Positions 34,880 through 43,096 of a stretch of DNA of 64,000 nt are shown in pieces (the stretch's first letter is position 1; the number at the start of each line of letters is the position of its first letter). The notes below the pieces were generated by a model, which worked only from the letters and a program-made list of their open reading frames with translations, had not been told where the DNA came from and made no database searches. The stretch lies in contig NZ_JACHNB010000001.1 in assembly GCF_014205225.1 (NCBI RefSeq), positions 8,165,501 through 8,229,500 of the forward strand. The letters run 5' to 3'. This DNA is from Actinoplanes octamycinicus. GTDB lineage: Bacteria > Actinomycetota > Actinomycetes > Mycobacteriales > Micromonosporaceae. The position numbers were made by a program, and so were the translations under genes.

Positions 34880-35781
34880 GCCAGCTCCCGTTCGAACAGG
34901 CGCCGGCGCTCGGTCGGCCCTGCGTACTGGGCCATGACCAGCGTCCGCTGGTTGATCGTCTCCTCCCCGGACTCGATCGCGACGATCGCCGCATCGGTGA
35001 GCAGCATGGCCAGCTCACCGATCGTGCCCTCGCTGCGGGTGATCAGGTAGGAGGCCATCTCAGCGGACGCGATCGGCGACGGCCGGCGCAGCGGGAACGA
35101 CGTGGCGAAGCTGGCCAGCAGCGAGCACGCCCCGGCATCCGGCGTCCACAGCGGCAGCGTGAACGGCTCGAACCGGTTCTCCAGCTGGTCATCGGACCGG
35201 ATCGCCAGGTACGCCTCCCGGGTGCCGACCCCGACCAGAGGGATGCGCAGCTCGTTGCCCAGGAACCGGATCAGGTTCAGGAACTCCCGCCGGGTGTCGC
35301 CGCGCCCGGCCAGCACGTTGTGCAGCTCGTCGATGACCAGCACCCGCACGCCGACCGCGCGCATCAGCGACAGCGCCACCTGCTCCAGCTCCGCCAGGCG
35401 CTGCCGGGGCCGCAGGGGTGCTCCCATGGCGGCCAGCAGCGCCACGTAGAACCGGATCGCCGAGGGTTCCGAGGGCATCTGCATCACCAGGACCGGGATC
35501 TCCTCACGGTCGGGGTGCGACACCGGCGGGTGGGTCCGCCGGAACTTCTCCACGATCATCGACTTGCCGTTGTTGGTCGGCCCGAGGATCAGCAGGTTCG
35601 GCATCCGCTGCTTGTCCGGCCAGGTCAGCAGGCTCTCGAGCCGCTCCAGGGCGTCCACAGCGCGCGGGTAGCCGATCCACCGGTCGGCGCGGATACGGTG
35701 CACCCGCTCGGCGTCGGGCAGCACCGCGACCAGCCGCGCGGCCGGGTGCAGGTGGGCCAGGTCCAACAGGTCGGCGTCCAC
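34876..35781 (-). CDS. tniB: TniB AAA-ATPase, transposition regulator
   Basis: 301 residues. Walker A is a GPTNNGKS loop near residue 67 and Walker B VLVIDELHNVL near 148, followed by GDTRREFLNLIRFLGNELRIPLVGVG. This matches the TniB/TnsC group that binds target DNA in an ATP-dependent way and recruits the transposase. GTG 35781 lies 1 base after the tniA stop codon. Confidence 0.92.
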   Translation of the reverse strand: MDADLLDLAHLHPAARLVAVLPDAERVHRIRADRWIGYPRAVDALERLESLLTWPDKQRMPNLLILGPTNNGKSMIVEKFRRTHPPVSHPDREEIPVLVMQMPSEPSAIRFYVALLAAMGAPLRPRQRLAELEQVALSLMRAVGVRVLVIDELHNVLAGRGDTRREFLNLIRFLGNELRIPLVGVGTREAYLAIRSDDQLENRFEPFTLPLWTPDAGACSLLASFATSFPLRRPSPIASAEMASYLITRSEGTIGELAMLLTDAAIVAIESGEETINQRTLVMAQYAGPTERRRLFERELA

Positions 35782-35782
35782 G

Positions 35783-37441
35783 TCACCACTCCTCGACCAC
35801 GGCGAACGGGGCGGCGTCGGTCGCCGCCACGATGATGGGCGGCAACGGGGCTGGTCTGCTGGGTGCCGGCGGCGGGACGGTCGTCGCGCGGCGCTCGGCG
35901 TCGCGGCGGGCCCGGCGGGTGGTCCGTGACGCCTCGTCGGTGATCGCGCGCTGCTGGCGGACCATACGGAACAGATCCTCCTCGTCGACCTCGCCGCGGC
36001 CCTTCTCCCGCAGCGCGGCCACTGCGGCGCGGTGCTCCCACAACCCGACCGGCGGGTTGGACAAGGTCCGGTAGGGCACCTGCAGATACACGCCGCCGTC
36101 GGGATCCAGCGCCCAGATCCGGCTCAGATCGCGCGGGTCCCGGCGCAGCACGAACTTGCCGAGCTGCGCACGGCGGGCGATCCACGGCTTGAGCGCGTCG
36201 CAGTAGTACCAGACGTGATCGATGACGAATCCGGTCGTGTGCAGCGAGCGGCGCACCACCGGCAGGAAATCGACCAGGAACGCCGTCTCGTTCGTCACCG
36301 TCACCGGCGCCCGACCGTTCGCGACTGCGTCAGCCCACCGGCCGGCCGGGGTCTGCCCGAGCGTGGAGTGGACCGTGCCGTGGTAGCCGGCCACCGCCAG
36401 CGCCAGCCACCGCTCCAGTTCGCCGACCGTCAGCACGGCCAGGCGCTCGGAGTCGTAGCCGCCGCGCTCCTTCGTGCTCGAGAACGTGGTCCCCGGCAGC
36501 TCGTGAACCATCGTCATCATCGTGCCGATGACCCGCTCCACGATCCCGCCGTAGTGCGGCTGGCCCAGAGGACGCCACCGCAGCGTGATCCCGTGCTGCT
36601 CACACCCCCGGCGCAGGGCCTCGCTCTTGAACTCGGCCGCGTTGTCCAGATACAGCTCAGCCGGCTTGCCGCTCATCGGCCAGGCCACCTCGACGCCGAT
36701 GCGCTCCAGCCACGCCCGCTTGCCGCTCACCATGTGCGCCAGGCACAACCCGACCGACAACGCCGACGGCGCCTCCAACGTCACCACCAGGCCGACAATC
36801 GCGCGGCTGAGAACATCGATCGCCACAGTGATGTACGGACGTCCGATCGGCAGCCGATGCCGCTCGTCGACCACGATCACATCAATCACGGTGTGGTCGA
36901 TCTGGACCTGTTCCAGCAGCTCACTGACCTGCGGCGGCACCCCACCCGCCGACCGCAGCGGCCGGGCCGCGTCCACGCCCTCCCTCGCCAGCGTCGTGGC
37001 CACCGGATCCAGCTTCTCCGCCCGACGCACCAGCGCACCCCGCGACGGCGCCGGCAGCCCCCGGCCCCGGCACAGCCGTGTGACCTCACGGTGCACCGCC
37101 GACATGGAGCGCCGCTGCTTGGTCAGGTACCGGGTACGCAGCACCTCGCGGATGATCGCCTCGACCGCCTCGGGTAGGTGCTCGCGGCCCCGGCCGCCGC
37201 TGGACCGGCCGGGCAGCATGTCCGAGGCGACCCCCTCGCCCTGGCGCCAGCGGCGAAGTAGCACGTACACCTGGCGCCGGGACAAGCCGAGCTCGGCGGC
37301 GGCCGCGTCCGCGCAACGGTGGCCGACCTCGTCCCGCTCGGCGAGACGGCCGATCACCTCAGCACGGCGAACCGCGAGATCCCATGCCGCCGAAGACGCC
37401 GTCAACACGCCCCGCTCGGGCACCAGGTGCGCCTCGTCCAA
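35783..37441 (-). CDS. tniA: TniA DDE transposase of Tn402-like element
   Basis: About 552 residues. N-terminal helix-turn-helix domains (AAAELGLSRRQVYVLLRRW) are followed by an rve-type catalytic core: VQIDHTVIDV (first Asp), LYLDNAAEFKS (second Asp) and YGGIVERVIG (Glu). A Mu-type C-terminal domain follows. TTG 37441 is preceded by GGGAGGA with a 6-base spacer; an upstream GTG at 37480 has no ribosome site. First gene after the right terminal repeat, as in Tn5053/Tn402. Confidence 0.92.
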   Translation of the reverse strand: MDEAHLVPERGVLTASSAAWDLAVRRAEVIGRLAERDEVGHRCADAAAAELGLSRRQVYVLLRRWRQGEGVASDMLPGRSSGGRGREHLPEAVEAIIREVLRTRYLTKQRRSMSAVHREVTRLCRGRGLPAPSRGALVRRAEKLDPVATTLAREGVDAARPLRSAGGVPPQVSELLEQVQIDHTVIDVIVVDERHRLPIGRPYITVAIDVLSRAIVGLVVTLEAPSALSVGLCLAHMVSGKRAWLERIGVEVAWPMSGKPAELYLDNAAEFKSEALRRGCEQHGITLRWRPLGQPHYGGIVERVIGTMMTMVHELPGTTFSSTKERGGYDSERLAVLTVGELERWLALAVAGYHGTVHSTLGQTPAGRWADAVANGRAPVTVTNETAFLVDFLPVVRRSLHTTGFVIDHVWYYCDALKPWIARRAQLGKFVLRRDPRDLSRIWALDPDGGVYLQVPYRTLSNPPVGLWEHRAAVAALREKGRGEVDEEDLFRMVRQQRAITDEASRTTRRARRDAERRATTVPPPAPSRPAPLPPIIVAATDAAPFAVVEEW

Positions 37442-37560
37442 CGTCGATCCTCCCGTGCCGTGCACAGGAGCACGAACCAAGATCGACGTTAGTGCATACG
37501 AACCAGATCAGGCCAGAGGCCCGTACCCGACTGCACCGGCCCAGCGAGGACTACTTCCGA

Positions 37561-37587
37561 CCGTGCAGCCGACCTCGGAAACCGACA
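37561..37587. repeat. Right terminal inverted repeat of Tn402-like element
   Basis: Reverse complement of the left repeat with a single mismatch (GTCGGCTGCAC against GTCGTCTGCAC). Further related motifs (CGACTGCACC, about 37529-37538) lie inside the element toward tniA. Confidence 0.85.
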
Positions 37588-37935
37588 TCAGCGCCGTGGG
37601 CGGCGGCGGTGTCCGTTGAAGGTTCGGCTAACGGACAAGATCATCGCCACCGCTACCCGTTTGTACACCCACCTGGCGCCCACGAGCACAGGGACCGTAA
37701 GGGCTCAAGTCCCTCGATATAGGGGTTTCACGGACTAATCGGCTCCTGCGGTGGCCGGCCGCGGCTGCTCGTCGCAGGCTGGGTCCATGGTGATCTCCGG
37801 ACAGGCGCACGCCGCGGCGTTCGCAGCTGTGATCCGAGGTCCCCCGGGTGGCGTAGCTGACCGGCGCGGTGCACGTGCTCGCACGGCCGCTGACCGGCGC
37901 GGATAAGACGCTCCGTTTCCAGGGAGGTGGCATCC
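37588..37935. other. Gene-free stretch with 8-bp inverted repeat
   Basis: About 350 bases between the nested transposon and a STAS gene. TGTCCGTT (37610-37617) and AACGGACA (37630-37637) form a perfect inverted repeat with a 12-base gap, either a hairpin or a dyad binding site. The missing first part of the split response regulator is not found here, so material was lost. AGGGAGG at the right edge is the ribosome site of the STAS gene. Confidence 0.5.
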
Positions 37936-38247
37936 TTGAGCGCGGCCCCGATGATCTGTTCGACCGCAGACCGCATCGAGATCTACGGCCAGCTGGATTT
38001 CGCGCACGCCGACCGCATCCGCGAGAGCCTGCTCGCCGTGGTCAACGCTCGCCGCGGCACCGGTCGACTGCTGGTCGACTGCAGCAACCTCACGTTCATC
38101 GACGGCGCCGGGCTCCGCGCGCTGACCGCCGCCAGCCGGGCAGCCGGCGCGGCGGGCCTGCACTTCGCCGTCATCAATCCCAGTCCGGCCCTGCGTTTCC
38201 TGCTTGACCTGCTCGGCCTGTCCGACTCGCTCACCAGCAGCTGCTGA
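37936..38247 (+). CDS. STAS-domain anti-sigma factor antagonist
   Basis: About 103 residues: DRIEIYGQLDFAHADRIRESL and LLVDCSNLTFIDGAGLRALTAASRAA. The usual phosphorylatable Ser is replaced by Gly (FIDGAG), so it may not be switched by phosphorylation and could act as a constant antagonist or scaffold. A strong AGGGAGG lies 8 bases before TTG 37936; a GTG at 37927 overlaps that site. Confidence 0.78.
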   Translation: MSAAPMICSTADRIEIYGQLDFAHADRIRESLLAVVNARRGTGRLLVDCSNLTFIDGAGLRALTAASRAAGAAGLHFAVINPSPALRFLLDLLGLSDSLTSSC

Positions 38248-38380
38248 CCAGCCGACCCTGCTCGCACCCGCGACTGGCCGTGGCGGACAGGTGTCCCGCG
38301 ACCACCCGAAGGAGTGAGTGCGTTGCCCACCGCCGCCCCCGGCCGGGAACATCGTCACCAGCCGATGCGAAGGGGTCGGG

Positions 38381-39970
38381 GTGGCGGGCGCGCGAGTCGA
38401 TCCGGAGCAGCGGGCCGCCGTAGTGGCCCGGCTGACGGCGCTGCGGCAGGCCGGCTCGCTGACCACGGCGCACGTGCGTACGGCGGCATCGGGACTGCGA
38501 GTCGGCGAGCGCACCGTCTGGCGGTGGCTGGGCACGACCGGGCCCGGCCGGACCGGACCGGCCCGCTACGAGCTGACGCCTACCGACCGGGAGGCGTTCG
38601 CGTACTTCCGCGGCAACATCGCCGCGCTCGCCCGGGCCCGCGCCGCGGTGAGGTCCGGGCTCGGCCAGGTGGCCGGGACGCCGGTCCCGGACTTCCTCGC
38701 AACCGGCTGGGCGAACGCGCCGGCGGTCACGCTGCGCACCTTGCAGCGGGCGTTCGAGCGCCAGCTGACCCCGGCCGAGCTCGCCGCGTGGCGCACCGGT
38801 GAACAGGGCCGGCGGGCGGCGAGCGTCTACTTGACCCGGCCGGTGACCGGCCGCAACGTGGTCTGGGAACTCGACCACAAGCAGCTGCCGATCCTGGTCC
38901 TGCCACCCCGCGGCCCGGCGGTGTGCCCGTGGCTGACCAGCGTCATCGACGACGGCACGCGGGCACTGGTCGGGTGGGCGATCGCGCTGACCCCGCACAC
39001 CGGCACTGTGCTCACCGCGCTGCGCACGGCGCTGCTCGTCGACGAGCAGCGCGGCCCGTTCGGCGCGGTCCCGGCGATGGTACGCGTCGACCGCGGGCTC
39101 GAGTTCGCCGCGGCCGCGGTCAAGGACGCCCTCGCCGCGCTGTGCGTGCACGTCCACCAGCTGCCGGCCTACCACGCCCACCGCAAAGGCAAGATCGAGC
39201 GGATCCACCAAAGCATGGAGCAGACCCTGCTGACCGGGCTGCCCGGCTACACCAAAGGCCCACGCGATGCCAGCGGCCGGCTGCACGGGCCGCTGTCGGA
39301 CGCCGCCCGCGACCGGGCAGCCGCCGAGACCACCGGACTCGCGCCGATGCGCATCGAGCGGTTCGTCACCCACCGGTTCGCGCCGTGGGTGACCTGGTAC
39401 AACACGCAACGGCCGCACAGCGCGCTGGCCGGGCGCACCCCGGCGCAGGCCTGGACCGACGACGCGACCGCAGTGCAGCGCCTCGACGCCGCCCAGCTGC
39501 GGCACCTGCTGCTGGCCGGGGTGGAGCGGACGATCAACAAGGACGGCATCCGGTTCAACGGCCTCGCCTACGTCGCGCCCGAACTGCACGGCCGGCGCGG
39601 GCAGAGCGTGCACGTGCGGTTCATGCCGCACGACGACCGGTTCATCGAGGTCTACCTCGACGGGCAGCACCTGTGCACTGCCCACCCGCAGGGCCAGCTG
39701 TCGCCTGAGCAGGTCGAGGCATTCCGGTCGCACGCCCGCGACGAGTCGCGACGGCTGGGTGCCGCCCGCCGGCGCGCGTCAGCGCGGACCCGGGCCGAGC
39801 TGGCACCGATGACCGACGACGAGCCGGACGCCGCAGAGTCCCGGCTGGTCCCAGCGGCCGGCGCCCGAGACCTGCTCGGCCGCGCCAACGACGACATGCT
39901 GCGCCGACGGGCCAAGACCAACCTGCTCGGCCTGATCGACCCCACCGCCTCGCAGAAGAGCACCCGCTGA
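38381..39970 (+). CDS. DDE (rve) transposase of the 20.5-kb transposon
   Basis: 529 residues. N-terminal DNA-binding helices are followed by the catalytic core: VWELDHKQLPIL (first Asp), MVRVDRGLEFAA (second Asp) and HRKGKIERIHQSMEQ (Glu); WYNTQRPHSALAGRTPAQAW closes the core and a Mu-type barrel follows. It resembles TniA/TnsB-type enzymes but is clearly different from the TniA at 35783. GTG 38381 follows AAGGGG. First gene of a four-gene overlapping operon ending in the right transposon end. Confidence 0.88.
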   Translation: MAGARVDPEQRAAVVARLTALRQAGSLTTAHVRTAASGLRVGERTVWRWLGTTGPGRTGPARYELTPTDREAFAYFRGNIAALARARAAVRSGLGQVAGTPVPDFLATGWANAPAVTLRTLQRAFERQLTPAELAAWRTGEQGRRAASVYLTRPVTGRNVVWELDHKQLPILVLPPRGPAVCPWLTSVIDDGTRALVGWAIALTPHTGTVLTALRTALLVDEQRGPFGAVPAMVRVDRGLEFAAAAVKDALAALCVHVHQLPAYHAHRKGKIERIHQSMEQTLLTGLPGYTKGPRDASGRLHGPLSDAARDRAAAETTGLAPMRIERFVTHRFAPWVTWYNTQRPHSALAGRTPAQAWTDDATAVQRLDAAQLRHLLLAGVERTINKDGIRFNGLAYVAPELHGRRGQSVHVRFMPHDDRFIEVYLDGQHLCTAHPQGQLSPEQVEAFRSHARDESRRLGAARRRASARTRAELAPMTDDEPDAAESRLVPAAGARDLLGRANDDMLRRRAKTNLLGLIDPTASQKSTR

Positions 39971-40734
39971 TGCCGACACACTTTCTCGGCCTGACCGACG
40001 CCGCGGTGCTGCCTACCACGACATACCAGCTCACCGCCCGCATCATCGACGACCTGGTCGCCAACCTCGCCACCGGCGTCATCCACGGCCCAGCCGGCAC
40101 CGGCAAGACGTTCGCCGTCACCGACAACCTGGAGCGGCTGCGCGCCGCAGGCGGCGGCCATCAGGTGGTGACCTGCTCACTGGCGTTCCCGTCGAAACCA
40201 ACGATGCTGCGCGTCGCCGCCGAACTGGTCCACGCGCTCACCGGCAGCGAACCGGCCGCCTCCCGCAGCAGGTTCCGACTGATCAACCACCTGATCGGGC
40301 TGCTCGCCAGCACTCCCCGACTGATCGTCATCGACGAGGCGCAACGCCTCAACGGCGAATGCATCGAACTGTTACGCCACCTGCACGACCACCAGGACAC
40401 CCGGTTCGCGCTGCTCTACGTCGGCGGCGACGGCTGCTGGGAGGTGCTGTCGCGTGAACCGATGCTGCGCTCGCGGGTGTTCCGCCGGCTGCCGTTCAAA
40501 CGCCTCGACCGAGCCCAGGTCCCGGCCCTGATCCGCAGCTACCACCCGATCTACGCTGCCGCAGACGACGCGCTGCTGGCCGACATCGACGCCGTCTACG
40601 GCAAAGGCACCCTGCGCGACTGGGCCGTGTTCACCCACACCGCCGCAGGCCTGTGCCGCGAAGCCCGGACGGCCACCATCGACGCCGACGTGGCAGGCAA
40701 CGCCTACGCGCTGCTCGGCGGTCTCGGGTCCTGA
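39970..40734 (+). CDS. AAA-ATPase partner of the transposase (TniB/TnsC-like)
   Basis: 254 residues. Walker A GVIHGPAGTGKTFAVTDNL near residue 37, Walker B RLIVIDEAQRLNGECIELLRHLHD near 117, and a sensor-type segment VGGDGCWEVLSREPMLRSRVFRRLPF. Such ATPases select and mark target DNA for the transposase. ATG overlaps the transposase stop (TGATG). Confidence 0.88.
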   Translation: MPTHFLGLTDAAVLPTTTYQLTARIIDDLVANLATGVIHGPAGTGKTFAVTDNLERLRAAGGGHQVVTCSLAFPSKPTMLRVAAELVHALTGSEPAASRSRFRLINHLIGLLASTPRLIVIDEAQRLNGECIELLRHLHDHQDTRFALLYVGGDGCWEVLSREPMLRSRVFRRLPFKRLDRAQVPALIRSYHPIYAAADDALLADIDAVYGKGTLRDWAVFTHTAAGLCREARTATIDADVAGNAYALLGGLGS

Positions 40735-42134
40735 TGCTGCCGTGCCCGATCGGTTGGATCGACAACCACGACGACCCCCGCCGCACCGTGCACTACCTGC
40801 ACGACCTCGCCACGACATGGCGGCTGCACGGAGGCAGTCGGCTGGTCGTGCGCCCCACCCCCGGCTCGACCAACCGCGCCGAGCTGGCACTGGACATCCT
40901 GACCGCGGTCGGCAAAAACCCGCAGGTGCTGCAGAATGAGCGGCTGAACCAGCGGGAATGGGAGCTGGCCCGGGCCTGGCTCGCCGGCACCACCATCACC
41001 GACCTGCTCGTCGACCGAGCCCACGCCCTGCCCCACGAGCGACTCCTCGACCTGGCTCACCTCGCCGGTGACGTACGGGCCGGACTGTGGCTGATGTGGA
41101 GCAGCCCCGACACCGACGCAGGCGACAAGGCGATCAGCGCTCTGCAGGCGGCCGGGCACACCGTCCGCCGGCTCTGGCCGAACGAATTGATCTGGGCCGC
41201 CCCGCCGCGCCGCCGCTCCCCCGAGCCAGCCCCGGCCCGCCCGCTATGGCCACGCCTGCCGACGGCGGACTTCACCACCTTCCGGGCCGCCGCCCGGCGC
41301 CACCTCACCCCACGCGCGTTCGCCGCCGCGGACAACATCTACCGCGACGCCGCCGCGAACACCCACAGGTGGATCAACGCGCAGTACGGACAAGATCCGG
41401 CCGACCGAGTCCTGGCCGACCTCAGCGGGTACGCCGACATCCTCACCGGATGGCTCCGCGATGAGCAGCTCGGCCCGGCCACCGACGCGAGCGCCGCACT
41501 GATCCGGCTCCGGGGTACCCAAGCCGCCCTGTTCCTGCACGGCGTCCTGCTGCGCTGGACCCCCGACGCCCTCGGCGCCGACCCCGCCGCCCGCCTGCTC
41601 GGCAACCTCACCCCGAGCGCAACCCTGGCGATCACCACGATGGCACGCACCGACCATGCCGCGGCCGCCGTCCTGACATTGCACCTCAACCATGCCCCGG
41701 CATCATTCGCCGACCTACGCTGCAGCGACGTCACCACCGACGGGTACATCAACTTCACCGGCCGGCGCAGCCTGCCCGGCATCGGAACAGGACCGATCGC
41801 CGTACCCAGCTACGCCCGCAACGTCCTGGCCTCACACCTGGCGTACCGACACCGCCAGCGCGCCACCATCCGCGACCGGTTCTTCCTGCACACTCGCATC
41901 CCGGAACGCGACCCCGGCGCCGAGCTGCGCGAAGCCACCATCAGAACGTGCGAGCGCATCAACCGGCCCGCACCGTGGCTACACCGCAACCCGTGTCGAC
42001 ACGGCACCGACCAAGGAATGCACCCCCGAACCGAAGGCTGGCTGACTGAACGCGGCCTCACGCTGCATCAACTCGACCGCGACGTTGTCGCCCGCGTCTC
42101 GACCCGATGGCGGGACCAACATCATGAATCGTGA
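40734..42134 (+). CDS. Third transposition-operon protein, unknown family
   Basis: 466 residues, soluble. The first half (RLVVRPTPGSTNRAELALDIL, then LVDRAHALPHERLLDLAHLAG) looks like a P-loop-free ATPase-type fold of the kind that reports on its partner. The second half (NHAPASFADLRCSDVTTDGYINFTGRR..VPSYARNVLASHLAYRHRQ) has the cadence of a tyrosine-recombinase core but the catalytic Arg-His-Arg-Tyr set is not evident. CysHis pairs occur near the end (NPCRHGTD). It overlaps both neighbours, so it is expressed with the transposase. Takes the place of TniQ/TnsD but does not resemble it. Confidence 0.65.
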   Translation: MLPCPIGWIDNHDDPRRTVHYLHDLATTWRLHGGSRLVVRPTPGSTNRAELALDILTAVGKNPQVLQNERLNQREWELARAWLAGTTITDLLVDRAHALPHERLLDLAHLAGDVRAGLWLMWSSPDTDAGDKAISALQAAGHTVRRLWPNELIWAAPPRRRSPEPAPARPLWPRLPTADFTTFRAAARRHLTPRAFAAADNIYRDAAANTHRWINAQYGQDPADRVLADLSGYADILTGWLRDEQLGPATDASAALIRLRGTQAALFLHGVLLRWTPDALGADPAARLLGNLTPSATLAITTMARTDHAAAAVLTLHLNHAPASFADLRCSDVTTDGYINFTGRRSLPGIGTGPIAVPSYARNVLASHLAYRHRQRATIRDRFFLHTRIPERDPGAELREATIRTCERINRPAPWLHRNPCRHGTDQGMHPRTEGWLTERGLTLHQLDRDVVARVSTRWRDQHHES

Positions 42135-42906
42135 GCTGCTCTACGCCCGCGCCGCAGCGTGCGGCCTATCGCTGTGGGAACTCGGTGACCTGCTCGGCAT
42201 CCATCCCCACCACCTGCACCGCAACGACAACACCGACGATCTCAGCAGCCTGCCCGTCAAGGTCATCATCGAGCTGGCCCGACGGCTCGACCTGCATCCC
42301 GGCGACCTCATCCCCGACCTCGAACCCGCACCAGCCGCCCCCGTCACCGGGCGCGACCAGCACGACCACGACGCCCTCACCACCCTCACCGCGCTGGCCA
42401 CCACCAGCGTCCCGCTCACCACCGACGCCCTCGCAACCGCCCTGAGCTGGACACTTGACCGAACCACCGACGCCTTGCAACGCGCCGTCGCGTACCCCCA
42501 CCTCGGCGGGCCCGTCGCCCTCCGCCGTGTCCAACCGTCGACCTGGACCGTCAGCGCACGCCGCGACGTCCTTACCACCCAGCAACACGACGACCTAGCC
42601 AACGTCGCGCACTTCCACCACGACCTCACCACCGGCGAAGCCACCGCGCTGCTCGCCGCCCATGCGTTCGGCAACCACCCGGACTACGCAACCTGGCGCG
42701 AGGACCACCTCGACGACGAACAATCACTCAAGACCAGCGGCCTGCTCCACGTCGGCAACGACCCCGACCGCGCACACCCCACCGAGGACGTCGAGTTCAG
42801 CCTCTACCTCTACCCCTACCCCGTACGCCCGAGGCCTCGACTCAACACGAGGAGCGCTGACATCAACCTGTCGTCAGCACTGACATCAACCTGTCGTTTC
42901 CGCTGA
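42124..42906 (+). CDS. Fourth transposition-operon protein with helix-turn-helix
   Basis: 260 residues. The N-terminal 60 residues (LLYARAAACGLSLWELGDLLGIHPHHLHR..VKVIIELARRLDLHPGDLIPDL) form an XRE-type helix-turn-helix. The middle (TTDALATALSWTLDRTTDALQRAVAYPHLGG) may be a second winged helix. The last 20 or so codons lie in the repeated motifs of the right transposon end, so its C-terminus is dictated by the end sequence. A likely role is binding the ends or repressing the operon. Confidence 0.65.
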   Translation: MNRELLYARAAACGLSLWELGDLLGIHPHHLHRNDNTDDLSSLPVKVIIELARRLDLHPGDLIPDLEPAPAAPVTGRDQHDHDALTTLTALATTSVPLTTDALATALSWTLDRTTDALQRAVAYPHLGGPVALRRVQPSTWTVSARRDVLTTQQHDDLANVAHFHHDLTTGEATALLAAHAFGNHPDYATWREDHLDDEQSLKTSGLLHVGNDPDRAHPTEDVEFSLYLYPYPVRPRPRLNTRSADINLSSALTSTCRFR

Positions 42907-42926
42907 CATCAACCCGTCGCTCAACA
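42857..42926. repeat. Right end of the large transposon
   Basis: Three direct copies of CTGACATCAACCTGTCG at 42857-42873, 42880-42896 and 42903-42919 (the last with one change), followed by CTCAACA at the terminus. They are the inverted counterparts of the left-end motifs and the outermost pair aligns with the left end at 22 of 26 positions. Confidence 0.85.
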
Positions 42927-42997
42927 GCGCATACCTGGGCCAGCCGCTCCAATCGCGGTGCTGCACACCGATTGAGCAGCCGCTACTCTGCCTTTTA

Positions 42998-43009
42998 GAA
43001 CATGTGTTC
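42998..43009. promoter_or_regulatory. LexA (SOS) box
   Basis: GAACATGTGTTC, a perfect 12-base palindrome matching the actinobacterial LexA operator core (GAAC-4-GTTC). It lies about 90 bases upstream of the imuA'-like gene, whose relatives belong to the SOS regulon, which supports both calls. Confidence 0.75.
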
Positions 43010-43096
43010 CACCGGGTTTGGTCGCGAAGCCGGGTCGGGTGAGGACGGTAGTCACCGCCGAGCTTCCCCTTGCGGCGCACGACGCCGGGAAGAGCT

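Larger units (their letters stand above)
30561..37587. mobile_element. Tn402/Tn5053-like transposon nested in the large transposon
   Basis: Inverted ends begin TGTCGGTTTCCGAGG and match at 26 of 27 positions (30561-30587 and 37561-37587). They strongly resemble the Tn5053/Tn402 ends, which I recall as TGTCGTTTTCAGAAG..CTGCAC. The order from the right end is tniA, tniB, tniQ, two exported-protein genes, a res-like region and tniR beside the left end. The 5-bp flanks differ (GTCGA left, TCAGC right), so no target duplication is left; one flank was probably deleted or rearranged after insertion. Confidence 0.85.
22434..42926. mobile_element. 20.5-kb transposon carrying chemoreceptor and signalling genes
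   Basis: The element starts TGTTAAGCGACAGG and ends in the inverted counterpart ..GTCGCTCAACA; the outer 26 bases of the two ends match at 22 positions. Each end carries repeated 17-bp motifs, CGACAGGTTGATGKCAG on the left (two copies) and its reverse complement on the right (three). The 5 bases before it (22429-22433) and after it (42927-42931) are both GCGCA, a perfect target duplication of the size made by Tn7/Mu/Tn5053-type transposases. The transposition genes (38381-42906) lie at the right end; the remaining 16 kb is sensory cargo plus a nested Tn402-like element. The intact duplication argues that the element moved as a unit. Confidence 0.85.

Noticed and set aside
38248..38380. A left transposon end just before the transposase gene, which would make a small 4.6-kb element.
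   Set aside because: No copy of the 17-bp motif or TGTT..CGAC end is present in 37588-38380; the matching end with target duplication is at 22434.
22393..42999. If the transposon is removed, the flanks join into a 35-codon open frame (MTMLTQPGPDALAHTWAS..) ending at TAG 42999.
   Set aside because: Too short and without a recognisable family or ribosome site; it may be chance in GC-rich DNA.
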